A stretch of DNA of 64,000 nucleotides from Pleurodeles waltl. Lineage: Eukaryota > Chordata > Amphibia > Caudata > Salamandridae. A model generated the notes under the pieces. The model was not told the origin of the DNA and did not search any database. It saw nothing but the letters and a program-made list of their open reading frames with translations. Positions 1 to 12,153 of the stretch are shown here, in pieces (the stretch's first letter is position 1; the number at the start of each line of letters is the position of its first letter). The stretch covers positions 136,109,106 to 136,173,105 of the forward strand of contig NC_090447.1 of NCBI RefSeq assembly GCF_031143425.1, read 5' to 3'. A program made the position numbers and the translations under genes.

Positions 1-300
1 GGCCTACGCACACAAGTGAGGTATCATTTTTATCAGGAGACTTGGGGGAATGCTTGGTGGAAGGAAATTTGTGGCTCCTCTCAGATTCCAGAACTTTCTG
101 TCACCGAAATGTGAGGAAAGTGTTTTTTTTAGCTACATTTTTAGGTTTGCAAAGGATTCTGGGTAGCAGAACCTGGTCAGAGCCACACAAGTCACACCAT
201 ATTGGATTTCCCTAGGTCTTTAGTTTTCAAAAATGCACAGGTTTGGTAGGTTTCCCTAGGTGCTGGCTGAGCTAGAGGCCAAAATCTACAGGTAGGCACT
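1..300. repeat. Partial satellite monomer (type k) at window edge
   Basis: The window opens inside a monomer. Its distal part matches the type-k monomer beginning at 4125: both share the GAATGCTTGGTGG variant, the AGCTACATTTTTAGG variant and CACACCATATTGG. The a-to-k order therefore already existed to the left of this window. Confidence 0.9.
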
Positions 301-3300
301 TTGCAAAAAACACCTCTGTTTTCTTTCAAAAAATGTGATGTGTCCATGTTGCTTTTAGGGGCATTTCCTGTCGCAGGCGCTAGGCCTACACACACAAGTG
401 AGGTATTATTTTCATCGGGAGACTTGGGGGAACGCTGGGTGGATGGAAATTTGTGGCTCCTCTCTGACTCCAGAACTTTCTGTCACCAAAATGTGAGGAA
501 AATGTGTTTTTTCAGCCAAACTTTGAGGTATGCAAAGGATTCTGGGTAACAGAACCTGGTCAGAGCCCCACAAGTCACCTCATCTTGGATTCCCCTAGGT
601 CTCTAGTTTTCAAAAATGCACAGGTTTGGTAGGTTTCCCTAGGTGCCGGATGAGCTAGAGGCCAAAATCTACAGGTAGGCACTTTGCAAAAAAAACCTCT
701 GTTTTCTTTCAAAAAATTTTATGTGTTCACGTTTCGTTTTGGGGCATTTCCTGTCGCGGGCGCTAGGCCTACCCACACAAGTGAGGTATCATTTTTATCG
801 GGAGACTTGGGGAAACGCTGGGTGGAAGGACATTTGTGGCTCCTCTCTGACTCCAGAACTTTCTGTCACCAAAATGTGAGGAAAATGTTTTCTTTTAGCC
901 AAATTTTGAGGTTTGCAAAGGATTCTGGGTAACAGAACCTGGCCAGAGCCCCACAAGTCACCCCATCTTGGATTTCCCTAAGTCTCTAGTTTTCAAAAAT
1001 GCACAGGTTTCGTAGGTTTCCCTAGGTGCCGGCTGAGCTAGATGCCAAAATCTACAGGTAGGCACTTTGCAAAAAACACCTCTGTTTTCTTTCAAAAAAT
1101 GTGATGTGTCCACGTTGCGGTTTGGGGCATTTCCTGTCGCGGGCGCTAGGCCTACGCACACAAGTGAGGTATCATTTTTATCGGGAGACTTGGGGGAACG
1201 CTGGGTGGAAGGAAATTTGTGGCTCCTCTCTGACGCCGGAACTTTCTGTCACCAAAATGTGAGGAAAATGTGTTTTTTCAGACAAATTTTGAGGTTTGCA
1301 AAGGATTCTGGGTAATAGAACTTGATCAGAGCCCCACAAGTCACCCCATCTTGGATTTCGCTAGGTCTCTAGTTTTCAAAAATGCACAGGTTTGGTAGAT
1401 TTCCCTAGGTGCCTGCTGAGCTAGAGCCCAAAATCTACAGTTAGGCACTTTGCAAAAAACACCTCTGTTTTCTTTAAAAAAATGTGATGTGTCCACGTTG
1501 CTTTTTGGGGCATTTCCTGTCGCGGGCGCTAGGCCTACTCACACACAAGTGAGTTATCATTTTTATCGGGAGACTTGGGGGAACGCTGGGTGGAAGGAAA
1601 ATTGTGGGTCCTCCCTGATTCCAGAACTTTCTGTCACCAAAATGTGAGGAAAATGTGTTTTTTTAGCCAAATTATGAGGTTTGCAAAGGATTCTGGGTAA
1701 CAGAACCTGGTCAGAGCACAACAAGTCACCCCATTTTGGATTCCCCTAGGTCTCTAGTTTTCAGAAATGCACAGGTTTGGTAGGTTTCCCTAGGTGCCGG
1801 ATGAGCTAGAGGCCAAAATCTACAGGTAGGCACTTTGCAAAAAACTCCTCTGTTTTCTTTAAAAAAATGTGATGTGTCCACGTTGCGTTTTGGGGCATTT
1901 CCTGTCGCGGTCGCTCGGCCTACCCACACAAGTGAGGTATCATTTTTATCGGGAGACTGGGGAAACGCTGGGTGGAAGGAAATTTGTGGCTCCTCTCAGA
2001 TTCCAGAACTTTCTGTCACCGAAATGTGAGGAAAGTGTTTTTTTTTAGCCACATTTTGAGGTTTGCAAAGGATTCTGGGCAGAACCTGGTCAGAGCCCCA
2101 CAAGTCACCCCATCTTGGATTTCCCTAGGTCTCTAGTTTTCAGAAATGCACAGGTTTGGTAGGTTTCCCTAGGTGGCGGATGAGCTAGAGGCCAAAATCT
2201 ACAGGTAGGCGCTTTGCAAAAAACTCCTCTGTTTTCTTTAAAAAAATGTGATGTGTCCACGTTGCGTTTTGGGGCATTTCCTGTCGCGGTCGCTCGGCCT
2301 ACCCACACAATTGAGGTATCATTTTTATCGGGAGACTTGGGGAAACGCTGGGTGGAAGGACATTTGTGGCTCCTCTCTGACTCCAGAACTTTCTGTCACC
2401 AAAATGTGAGGAAAATGTTTTCTTTTAGCCAAATTTTGAGGTTTGCAAAGGATTCTGGGTAACAGAACCTGGCCAGAGCCCCACAAGTAACCCCATCTTG
2501 GATTCCCCTAGGTATCTAGTTTTCAAAAATGCACAGGTTTCGTAGGTTTCCCTAGGTGCCGGCTGAGCTAGAGGCCAAAATCTACAGGTAGGCACTATGC
2601 AAAAAACACCTCTGTTTTCTTTCAAAAAATGTGATGTGTCCACGTTGCGTTTTGGGGCATTTCCTGTCGCGGGCGCTAGGCCTACGCACACAAGTGAGGC
2701 ATCATTTTTATCAGGAGACTTGGGGAAACGCTGGGTGGAAGGAAATTTGTGGCTCCTCTCAGATTCCAGAACTTTCTGTCACCGAAATATGAGGAAAGTG
2801 TTTTTTTTTAGCCACATTTTGAGGTTTGCAAAGGATTCCGGCCAGACCTGGTCAGAGCCCCACAAGTCACCCCATCTTCGATTTCCCTATGTCTTTAGTT
2901 TTCAAAAATGCACAGGTTTGGTAGGTTTCCCTAGGTGCCGGCTGAGGTAGAGGCCAAAATCTACAGGTAGGCACTTTGCAAAAAACACCTCTGTTTTCTT
3001 TCAAAAAATGTGATGTGTCCACGTTGCGTTTTGGGGCATTTCCTGTCGCGGGCGCTAGGCCTACGCACACAAGTGAGGTATCATTTTTATCAGGAGACTT
3101 GGGGGAACGCTGGGTGGAAAGAAATTTGTGGCTCCTCTCAGATTCCAGAACTTTCTGTCACCGAAATGTGAGGAAAGTTGTTTTTTTTAGCCACATTTTG
3201 AGGTTTGCAAAGGATTCTGGGTAGCAGAACCTGGTCAGAGCCCCACAAGTCACCCCATCTTGGATTTCCCTAGGTCTTTAGTTTTAAAAAATGCACAGGT

Positions 3301-4506
3301 TTGGTAGGTTTCCCTAGGTGCCGGCTGAGCTAGAGGCCAAAATCTACAGGTAGGCACTTTGCAAAAAACACCTCTGTTTTCTTTCAAAAAATGTGATGTG
3401 TCCACTTTACGTTTTGGGGCATTTCCTGTCGCGGGCGCTAGGCCTACTCACACAAGTGAGGGATCATTTTTATCGGGAGACTTGGGGGAAAGCTGCCTGG
3501 AAGGAAATTTGTGGCTCCTCTCTGATTCCAGAACTTTCTGTCACCAAAATGTGAGGAAAATGTGTTTTTTTAGCCAAATTATGAGGTTTGTAAAGGATTC
3601 TGGGTAACAGAACCTGGTCAGAGCCCCACAAGTCACCCCATATTGGATTCCCCTAGGTCTCTAGTTTTAAAAAATGCACAGGTTTGGTAGGTTTCCCTAG
3701 GTGCCGGCTGAGCTAGAGGCCAAAATCTACAGGTAGGCACTTTGCAAAAAACCCCTCTGTTTTCTTTCAAAAAATTTGATGTGTCCACGTTGCGTTTTGG
3801 GGCATTTCCTGTCGCGGTCGCTCGGCCTACCCACACAAGTGAGGTATCATTTTTATCGGGAGACTTGGGGAAACGCTGGGTGGAAGGACATTTGTGGCGC
3901 CTCTCTGACTCCAGAGCTTTCTGTCACCAAAATGTGAGGAAAATGTTTTCTTTTAGCCAAATGTTGAGGTTTGCAAAGGATTCTGGGTAACAGAACCTGG
4001 CCAGAGCCCCACAAGTAACCCCATCTTGGATTCCCCTAGGTATCTAGTTTTCAAAAATGCACAGGTTTCGTAGGTTTCCCTAGGTGCCGGCTGAGCTAGA
4101 GGCCAAAATCTACAGGTAGGCACTTTGCAAAAAACACCTCTGTTTTCTTTCAAAATATGTGATGTGTCCACTTTGCGTTTTGGGGCATTTCCTGTCGCGG
4201 GCGCTAGGCCTACGCACACAAGTGAGGTATCATTTTTATCAGGAGACTTGGGGGAATGCTTGGTGGAAGGAAATTTGTGGCTCCTCTCAGATTCCAGAAC
4301 TTTCTGTCACCGAAATGTGAGGAAAGTGTTTTTTTTAGCTACATTTTTAGGTTTGCAAAGGATTCTGGGTAGCAGAACCTGGTCAGAGCCACACAAGTCA
4401 CACCATATTGGATTTCCCTAGGTCTTTAGTTTTCAAAAATGCACAGGTTTGGTAGGTTTCCCTAGGTGCTGGCTGAGCTAGAGGCCAAAATCTACAGGTA
4501 GGCACT
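301..4506. repeat. 11-mer higher-order repeat, copy 1 (a-b-c-d-e-f-g-h-i-j-k)
   Basis: Eleven consecutive variant monomers span 4206 bp and recur at 4507 and 7947. Type a is marked by CCATGTTGCTTTTAGG and a TATTATTTTCATC segment, type b by GTTCACGTTTCG, type c by TGACGCCGGAAC. Type d is 385 bp because of an extra CA in CTCACACACAAG. Types e and g are 379 bp because of short losses around TCTGGGCAGA. By eye only a handful of bases distinguish this copy from the next, for example near 716, 1291, 2840, 3177 and 3287. Confidence 0.9.
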
Positions 4507-7500
4507 TTGCAAAAAACACCTCTGTTTTCTTTCAAAAAATGTGATGTGTCCATGTTGCTTTTAGGGGCATTTCCTGTCGCAGGCGCTAGGCCTACACACA
4601 CAAGTGAGGTATTATTTTCATCGGGAGACTTGGGGGAACGCTGGGTGGATGGAAATTTGTGGCTCCTCTCTGACTCCAGAACTTTCTGTCACCAAAATGT
4701 GAGGAAAATGTGTTTTTTCAGCCAAACTTTGAGGTATGCAAAGGATTCTGGGTAACAGAACCTGGTCAGAGCCCCACAAGTCACCTCATCTTGGATTCCC
4801 CTAGGTCTCTAGTTTTCAAAAATGCACAGGTTTGGTAGGTTTCCCTAGGTGCCGGATGAGCTAGAGGCCAAAATCTACAGGTAGGCACTTTGCAAAAAAA
4901 ACCTCTGTTTTCTTTCAAAAAATTTGATGTGTTCACGTTTCGTTTTGGGGCATTTCCTGTCGCGGGCGCTAGGCCTACCCACACAAGTGAGGTATCATTT
5001 TTATCGGGAGACTTGGGGAAACGCTGGGTGGAAGGACATTTGTGGCTCCTCTCTGACTCCAGAACTTTCTGTCACCAAAATGTGAGGAAAATGTTTTCTT
5101 TTAGCCAAATTTTGAGGTTTGCAAAGGATTCTGGGTAACAGAACCTGGCCAGAGCCCCACAAGTCACCCCATCTTGGATTTCCCTAAGTCTCTAGTTTTC
5201 AAAAATGCACAGGTTTCGTAGGTTTCCCTAGGTGCCGGCTGAGCTAGATGCCAAAATCTACAGGTAGGCACTTTGCAAAAAACACCTCTGTTTTCTTTCA
5301 AAAAATGTGATGTGTCCACGTTGCGGTTTGGGGCATTTCCTGTCGCGGGCGCTAGGCCTACGCACACAAGTGAGGTATCATTTTTATCGGGAGACTTGGG
5401 GGAACGCTGGGTGGAAGGAAATTTGTGGCTCCTCTCTGACGCCGGAACTTTCTGTCACCAAAATGTGAGGAAAATGTGTTTTTTCAGCCAAATTTTGAGG
5501 TTTGCAAAGGATTCTGGGTAATAGAACTTGATCAGAGCCCCACAAGTCACCCCATCTTGGATTTCGCTAGGTCTCTAGTTTTCAAAAATGCACAGGTTTG
5601 GTAGATTTCCCTAGGTGCCTGCTGAGCTAGAGCCCAAAATCTACAGTTAGGCACTTTGCAAAAAACACCTCTGTTTTCTTTAAAAAAATGTGATGTGTCC
5701 ACGTTGCTTTTTGGGGCATTTCCTGTCGCGGGCGCTAGGCCTACTCACACACAAGTGAGTTATCATTTTTATCGGGAGACTTGGGGGAACGCTGGGTGGA
5801 AGGAAAATTGTGGGTCCTCCCTGATTCCAGAACTTTCTGTCACCAAAATGTGAGGAAAATGTGTTTTTTTAGCCAAATTATGAGGTTTGCAAAGGATTCT
5901 GGGTAACAGAACCTGGTCAGAGCACAACAAGTCACCCCATTTTGGATTCCCCTAGGTCTCTAGTTTTCAGAAATGCACAGGTTTGGTAGGTTTCCCTAGG
6001 TGCCGGATGAGCTAGAGGCCAAAATCTACAGGTAGGCACTTTGCAAAAAACTCCTCTGTTTTCTTTAAAAAAATGTGATGTGTCCACGTTGCGTTTTGGG
6101 GCATTTCCTGTCGCGGTCGCTCGGCCTACCCACACAAGTGAGGTATCATTTTTATCGGGAGACTGGGGAAACGCTGGGTGGAAGGAAATTTGTGGCTCCT
6201 CTCAGATTCCAGAACTTTCTGTCACCGAAATGTGAGGAAAGTGTTTTTTTTTAGCCACATTTTGAGGTTTGCAAAGGATTCTGGGCAGAACCTGGTCAGA
6301 GCCCCACAAGTCACCCCATCTTGGATTTCCCTAGGTCTCTAGTTTTCAGAAATGCACAGGTTTGGTAGGTTTCCCTAGGTGGCGGATGAGCTAGAGGCCA
6401 AAATCTACAGGTAGGCGCTTTGCAAAAAACTCCTCTGTTTTCTTTAAAAAAATGTGATGTGTCCACGTTGCGTTTTGGGGCATTTCCTGTCGCGGTCGCT
6501 CGGCCTACCCACACAATTGAGGTATCATTTTTATCGGGAGACTTGGGGAAACGCTGGGTGGAAGGACATTTGTGGCTCCTCTCTGACTCCAGAACTTTCT
6601 GTCACCAAAATGTGAGGAAAATGTTTTCTTTTAGCCAAATTTTGAGGTTTGCAAAGGATTCTGGGTAACAGAACCTGGCCAGAGCCCCACAAGTAACCCC
6701 ATCTTGGATTCCCCTAGGTATCTAGTTTTCAAAAATGCACAGGTTTCGTAGGTTTCCCTAGGTGCCGGCTGAGCTAGAGGCCAAAATCTACAGGTAGGCA
6801 CTATGCAAAAAACACCTCTGTTTTCTTTCAAAAAATGTGATGTGTCCACGTTGCGTTTTGGGGCATTTCCTGTCGCGGGCGCTAGGCCTACGCACACAAG
6901 TGAGGCATCATTTTTATCAGGAGACTTGGGGAAACGCTGGGTGGAAGGAAATTTGTGGCTCCTCTCAGATTCCAGAACTTTCTGTCACCGAAATATGAGG
7001 AAAGTGTTTTTTTTTAGCCACATTTTGAGGTTTGCAAAGGATTCTGGGCAGACCTGGTCAGAGCCCCACAAGTCACCCCATCTTCGATTTCCCTATGTCT
7101 TTAGTTTTCAAAAATGCACAGGTTTGGTAGGTTTCCCTAGGTGCCGGCTGAGGTAGAGGCCAAAATCTACAGGTAGGCACTTTGCAAAAAACACCTCTGT
7201 TTTCTTTCAAAAAATGTGATGTGTCCACGTTGCGTTTTGGGGCATTTCCTGTCGCGGGCGCTAGGCCTACGCACACAAGTGAGGTATCATTTTTATCAGG
7301 AGACTTGGGGGAACGCTGGGTGGAAAGAAATTTGTGGCTCCTCTCAGATTCCAGAACTTTCTGTCACCGAAATGTGAGGAAAGTGGTTTTTTTTAGCCAC
7401 ATTTTGAGGTTTGCAAAGGATTCTGGGTAGCAGAACCTGGTCAGAGCCCCACAAGTCACCCCATCTTGGATTTCCCTAGGTCTTTAGTTTTCAAAAATGC

Positions 7501-7946
7501 ACAGGTTTGGTAGGTTTCCCTAGGTGCCGGCTGAGCTAGAGGCCAAAATCTACAGGTAGGCACTTTGCAAAAAACACCTCTGTTTTCTTTCAAAATATGT
7601 GATGTGTCCACTTTGCGTTTTGGGGCATTTCCTGTCGCGGGCGCTAGGCCTACGCACACAAGTGAGGTATCATTTTTATCAGGAGACTTGGGGGAATGCT
7701 TGGTGGAAGGAAATTTGTGGCTCCTCTCAGATTCCAGAACTTTCTGTCACCGAAATGTGAGGAAAGTGTTTTTTTTAGCTACATTTTTAGGTTTGCAAAG
7801 GATTCTGGGTAGCAGAACCTGGTCAGAGCCACACAAGTCACACCATATTGGATTTCCCTAGGTCTTTAGTTTTCAAAAATGCACAGGTTTGGTAGGTTTC
7901 CCTAGGTGCTGGCTGAGCTAGAGGCCAAAATCTACAGGTAGGCACT
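4507..7946. repeat. 9-mer deletion version of the 11-mer HOR (i and j missing)
   Basis: This copy spans 3440 bp and follows the order a-b-c-d-e-f-g-h, then jumps directly to k at 7565. The two missing monomers correspond to i and j at 3359-4124 in copy 1 and 11006-11771 in copy 3. The monomer rhythm is kept across the join, as expected for unequal crossing over between homologous monomers. Its type-k monomer (7565) is most like the one at 4125. Confidence 0.88.
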
Positions 7947-10900
7947 TTGCAAAAAACACCTCTGTTTTCTTTCAAAAAATGTGATGTGTCCATGTTGCTT
8001 TTAGGGGCATTTCCTGTCGCAGGCGCTAGGCCTACACACACAAGTGAGGTATTATTTTCATCGGGAGACTTGGGGGAACGCTGGGTGGATGGAAATTTGT
8101 GGCTCCTCTCTGACTCCAGAACTTTCTGTCACCAAAATGTGAGGAAAATGTGTTTTTTCAGCCAAACTTTGAGGTATGCAAAGGATTCTGGGTAACAGAA
8201 CCTGGTCAGAGCCCCACAAGTCACCTCATCTTGGATTCCCCTAGGTCTCTAGTTTTCAAAAATGCACAGGTTTGGTAGGTTTCCCTAGGTGCCGGATGAG
8301 CTAGAGGCCAAAATCTACAGGTAGGCACTTTGCAAAAAAAACCTCTGTTTTCTTTCAAAAAATTTGATGTGTTCACGTTTCGTTTTGGGGCATTTCCTGT
8401 CGCGGGCGCTAGGCCTACCCACACAAGTGAGGTATCATTTTTATCGGGAGACTTGGGGAAACGCTGGGTGGAAGGACATTTGTGGCTCCTCTCTGACTCC
8501 AGAACTTTCTGTCACCAAAATGTGAGGAAAATGTTTTCTTTTAGCCAAATTTTGAGGTTTGCAAAGGATTCTGGGTAACAGAACCTGGCCAGAGCCCCAC
8601 AAGTCACCCCATCTTGGATTTCCCTAAGTCTCTAGTTTTCAAAAATGCACAGGTTTCGTAGGTTTCCCTAGGTGCCGGCTGAGCTAGATGCCAAAATCTA
8701 CAGGTAGGCACTTTGCAAAAAACACCTCTGTTTTCTTTCAAAAAATGTGATGTGTCCACGTTGCGGTTTGGGGCATTTCCTGTCGCGGGCGCTAGGCCTA
8801 CGCACACAAGTGAGGTATCATTTTTATCGGGAGACTTGGGGGAACGCTGGGTGGAAGGAAATTTGTGGCTCCTCTCTGACGCCGGAACTTTCTGTCACCA
8901 AAATGTGAGGAAAATGTGTTTTTTTCAGCCAAATTTTGAGGTTTGCAAAGGATTCTGGGTAATAGAACTTGATCAGAGCCCCACAAGTCACCCCATCTTG
9001 GATTTCGCTAGGTCTCTAGTTTTCAAAAATGCACAGGTTTGGTAGATTTCCCTAGGTGCCTGCTGAGCTAGAGCCCAAAATCTACAGTTAGGCACTTTGC
9101 AAAAAACACCTCTGTTTTCTTTAAAAAAATGTGATGTGTCCACGTTGCTTTTTGGGGCATTTCCTGTCGCGGGCGCTAGGCCTACTCACACACAAGTGAG
9201 TTATCATTTTTATCGGGAGACTTGGGGGAACGCTGGGTGGAAGGAAAATTGTGGGTCCTCCCTGATTCCAGAACTTTCTGTCACCAAAATGTGAGGAAAA
9301 TGTGTTTTTTTAGCCAAATTATGAGGTTTGCAAAGGATTCTGGGTAACAGAACCTGGTCAGAGCACAACAAGTCACCCCATTTTGGATTCCCCTAGGTCT
9401 CTAGTTTTCAGAAATGCACAGGTTTGGTAGGTTTCCCTAGGTGCCGGATGAGCTAGAGGCCAAAATCTACAGGTAGGCACTTTGCAAAAAACTCCTCTGT
9501 TTTCTTTAAAAAAATGTGATGTGTCCACGTTGCGTTTTGGGGCATTTCCTGTCGCGGTCGCTCGGCCTACCCACACAAGTGAGGTATCATTTTTATCGGG
9601 AGACTGGGGAAACGCTGGGTGGAAGGAAATTTGTGGCTCCTCTCAGATTCCAGAACTTTCTGTCACCGAAATGTGAGGAAAGTGTTTTTTTTTAGCCACA
9701 TTTTGAGGTTTGCAAAGGATTCTGGGCAGAACCTGGTCAGAGCCCCACAAGTCACCCCATCTTGGATTTCCCTAGGTCTCTAGTTTTCAGAAATGCACAG
9801 GTTTGGTAGGTTTCCCTAGGTGGCGGATGAGCTAGAGGCCAAAATCTACAGGTAGGCGCTTTGCAAAAAACTCCTCTGTTTTCTTTAAAAAAATGTGATG
9901 TGTCCACGTTGCGTTTTGGGGCATTTCCTGTCGCGGTCGCTCGGCCTACCCACACAATTGAGGTATCATTTTTATCGGGAGACTTGGGGAAACGCTGGGT
10001 GGAAGGACATTTGTGGCTCCTCTCTGACTCCAGAACTTTCTGTCACCAAAATGTGAGGAAAATGTTTTCTTTTAGCCAAATTTTGAGGTTTGCAAAGGAT
10101 TCTGGGTAACAGAACCTGGCCAGAGCCCCACAAGTAACCCCATCTTGGATTCCCCTAGGTATCTAGTTTTCAAAAATGCACAGGTTTCGTAGGTTTCCCT
10201 AGGTGCCGGCTGAGCTAGAGGCCAAAATCTACAGGTAGGCACTATGCAAAAAACACCTCTGTTTTCTTTCAAAAAATGTGATGTGTCCACGTTGCGTTTT
10301 GGGGCATTTCCTGTCGCGGGCGCTAGGCCTACGCACACAAGTGAGGCATCATTTTTATCAGGAGACTTGGGGAAACGCTGGGTGGAAGGAAATTTGTGGC
10401 TCCTCTCAGATTCCAGAACTTTCTGTCACCGAAATATGAGGAAAGTGTTTTTTTTTAGCCACATTTTGAGGTTTGCAAAGGATTCTGGGCAGACCTGGTC
10501 AGAGCCCCACAAGTCACCCCATCTTCGATTTCCCTATGTCTTTAGTTTTCAAAAATGCACAGGTTTGGTAGGTTTCCCTAGGTGCCGGCTGAGGTAGAGG
10601 CCAAAATCTACAGGTAGGCACTTTGCAAAAAACACCTCTGTTTTCTTTCAAAAAATGTGATGTGTCCACGTTGCGTTTTGGGGCATTTCCTGTCGCGGGC
10701 GCTAGGCCTACGCACACAAGTGAGGTATCATTTTTATCAGGAGACTTGGGGGAACGCTGGGTGGAAAGAAATTTGTGGCTCCTCTCAGATTCCAGAACTT
10801 TCTGTCACCGAAATGTGAGGAAAGTGGTTTTTTTTAGCCACATTTTGAGGTTTGCAAAGGATTCTGGGTAGCAGAACCTGGTCAGAGCCCCACAAGTCAC

Positions 10901-12153
10901 CCCATCTTGGATTTCCCTAGGTCTTTAGTTTTCAAAAATGCACAGGTTTGGTAGGTTTCCCTAGGTGCCGGCTGAGCTAGAGGCCAAAATCTACAGGTAG
11001 GCACTTTGCAAAAAACACCTCTGTTTTCTTTCAAAAAATGTGATGTGTCCACTTTACGTTTTGGGGCATTTCCTGTCGCGGGCGCTAGGCCTACTCACAC
11101 AAGTGAGGGATCATTTTTATCGGGAGACTTGGGGGAAAGCTGCCTGGAAGGAAATTTGTGGCTCCTCTCTGATTCCAGAACTTTCTGTCACCAAAATGTG
11201 AGGAAAATGTGTTTTTTTAGCCAAATTATGAGGTTTGTAAAGGATTCTGGGTAACAGAACCTGGTCAGAGCCCCACAAGTCACCCCATATTGGATTCCCC
11301 TAGGTCTCTAGTTTTAAAAAATGCACAGGTTTGGTAGGTTTCCCTAGGTGCCGGCTGAGCTAGAGGCCAAAATCTACAGGTAGGCACTTTGCAAAAAACC
11401 CCTCTGTTTTCTTTCAAAAAATTTGATGTGTCCACGTTGCGTTTTGGGGCATTTCCTGTCGCGGTCGCTCGGCCTACCCACACAAGTGAGGTATCATTTT
11501 TATCGGGAGACTTGGGGAAACGCTGGGTGGAAGGACATTTGTGGCGCCTCTCTGACTCCAGAACTTTCTGTCACCAAAATGTGAGGAAAATGTTTTCTTT
11601 TAGCCAAATTTTGAGGTTTGCAAAGGATTCTGGGTAACAGAACCTGGCCAGAGCCCCACAAGTAACCCCATCTTGGATTCCCCTAGGTATCTAGTTTTCA
11701 AAAATGCACAGGTTTCATAGGTTTCCCTAGGTGCCGGCTGAGCTAGAGGCCAAAATCTACAGGTAGGCACTTTGCAAAAAACACCTCTGTTTTCTTTCAA
11801 AAAATGTGATGTGTCCACTTTGCGTTTTGGGGCATTTCCTGTCGCGGGCGCTAGGCCTACGCACACAAGTGAGGTATCATTTTTATCAGGAGACTTGGGG
11901 GAACGCTTGGTGGAAGGAAATTTGTGGCTCCTCTCAGATTCCAGAACTTTCTGTCACCGAAATGTGAGGAAAGTGTTTTTTTTAGCTACATTTTTAGGTT
12001 TGCAAAGGATTCTGGGTAGCAGAACCTGGTCAGAGCCCCACAAGTCACACCATATTGGATTTCCCTAGGTCTTTAGTTTTCATAAATGCACAGGTTTGGT
12101 AGGTTTCCCTAGGTGCTGGCTGAGCTAGAGGCCAAAATCTACAGGTAGGCACT
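7947..12153. repeat. 11-mer higher-order repeat, copy 3
   Basis: The order a to k is complete again over 4207 bp. The c monomer (8713) has one extra T in its T-run, which accounts for the extra base. The final k (11772) carries GAACGCTTGG rather than GAATGCTTGG and matches the k monomer of the following 7-mer (14453), so this copy is intermediate between the two HOR families. Confidence 0.88.
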
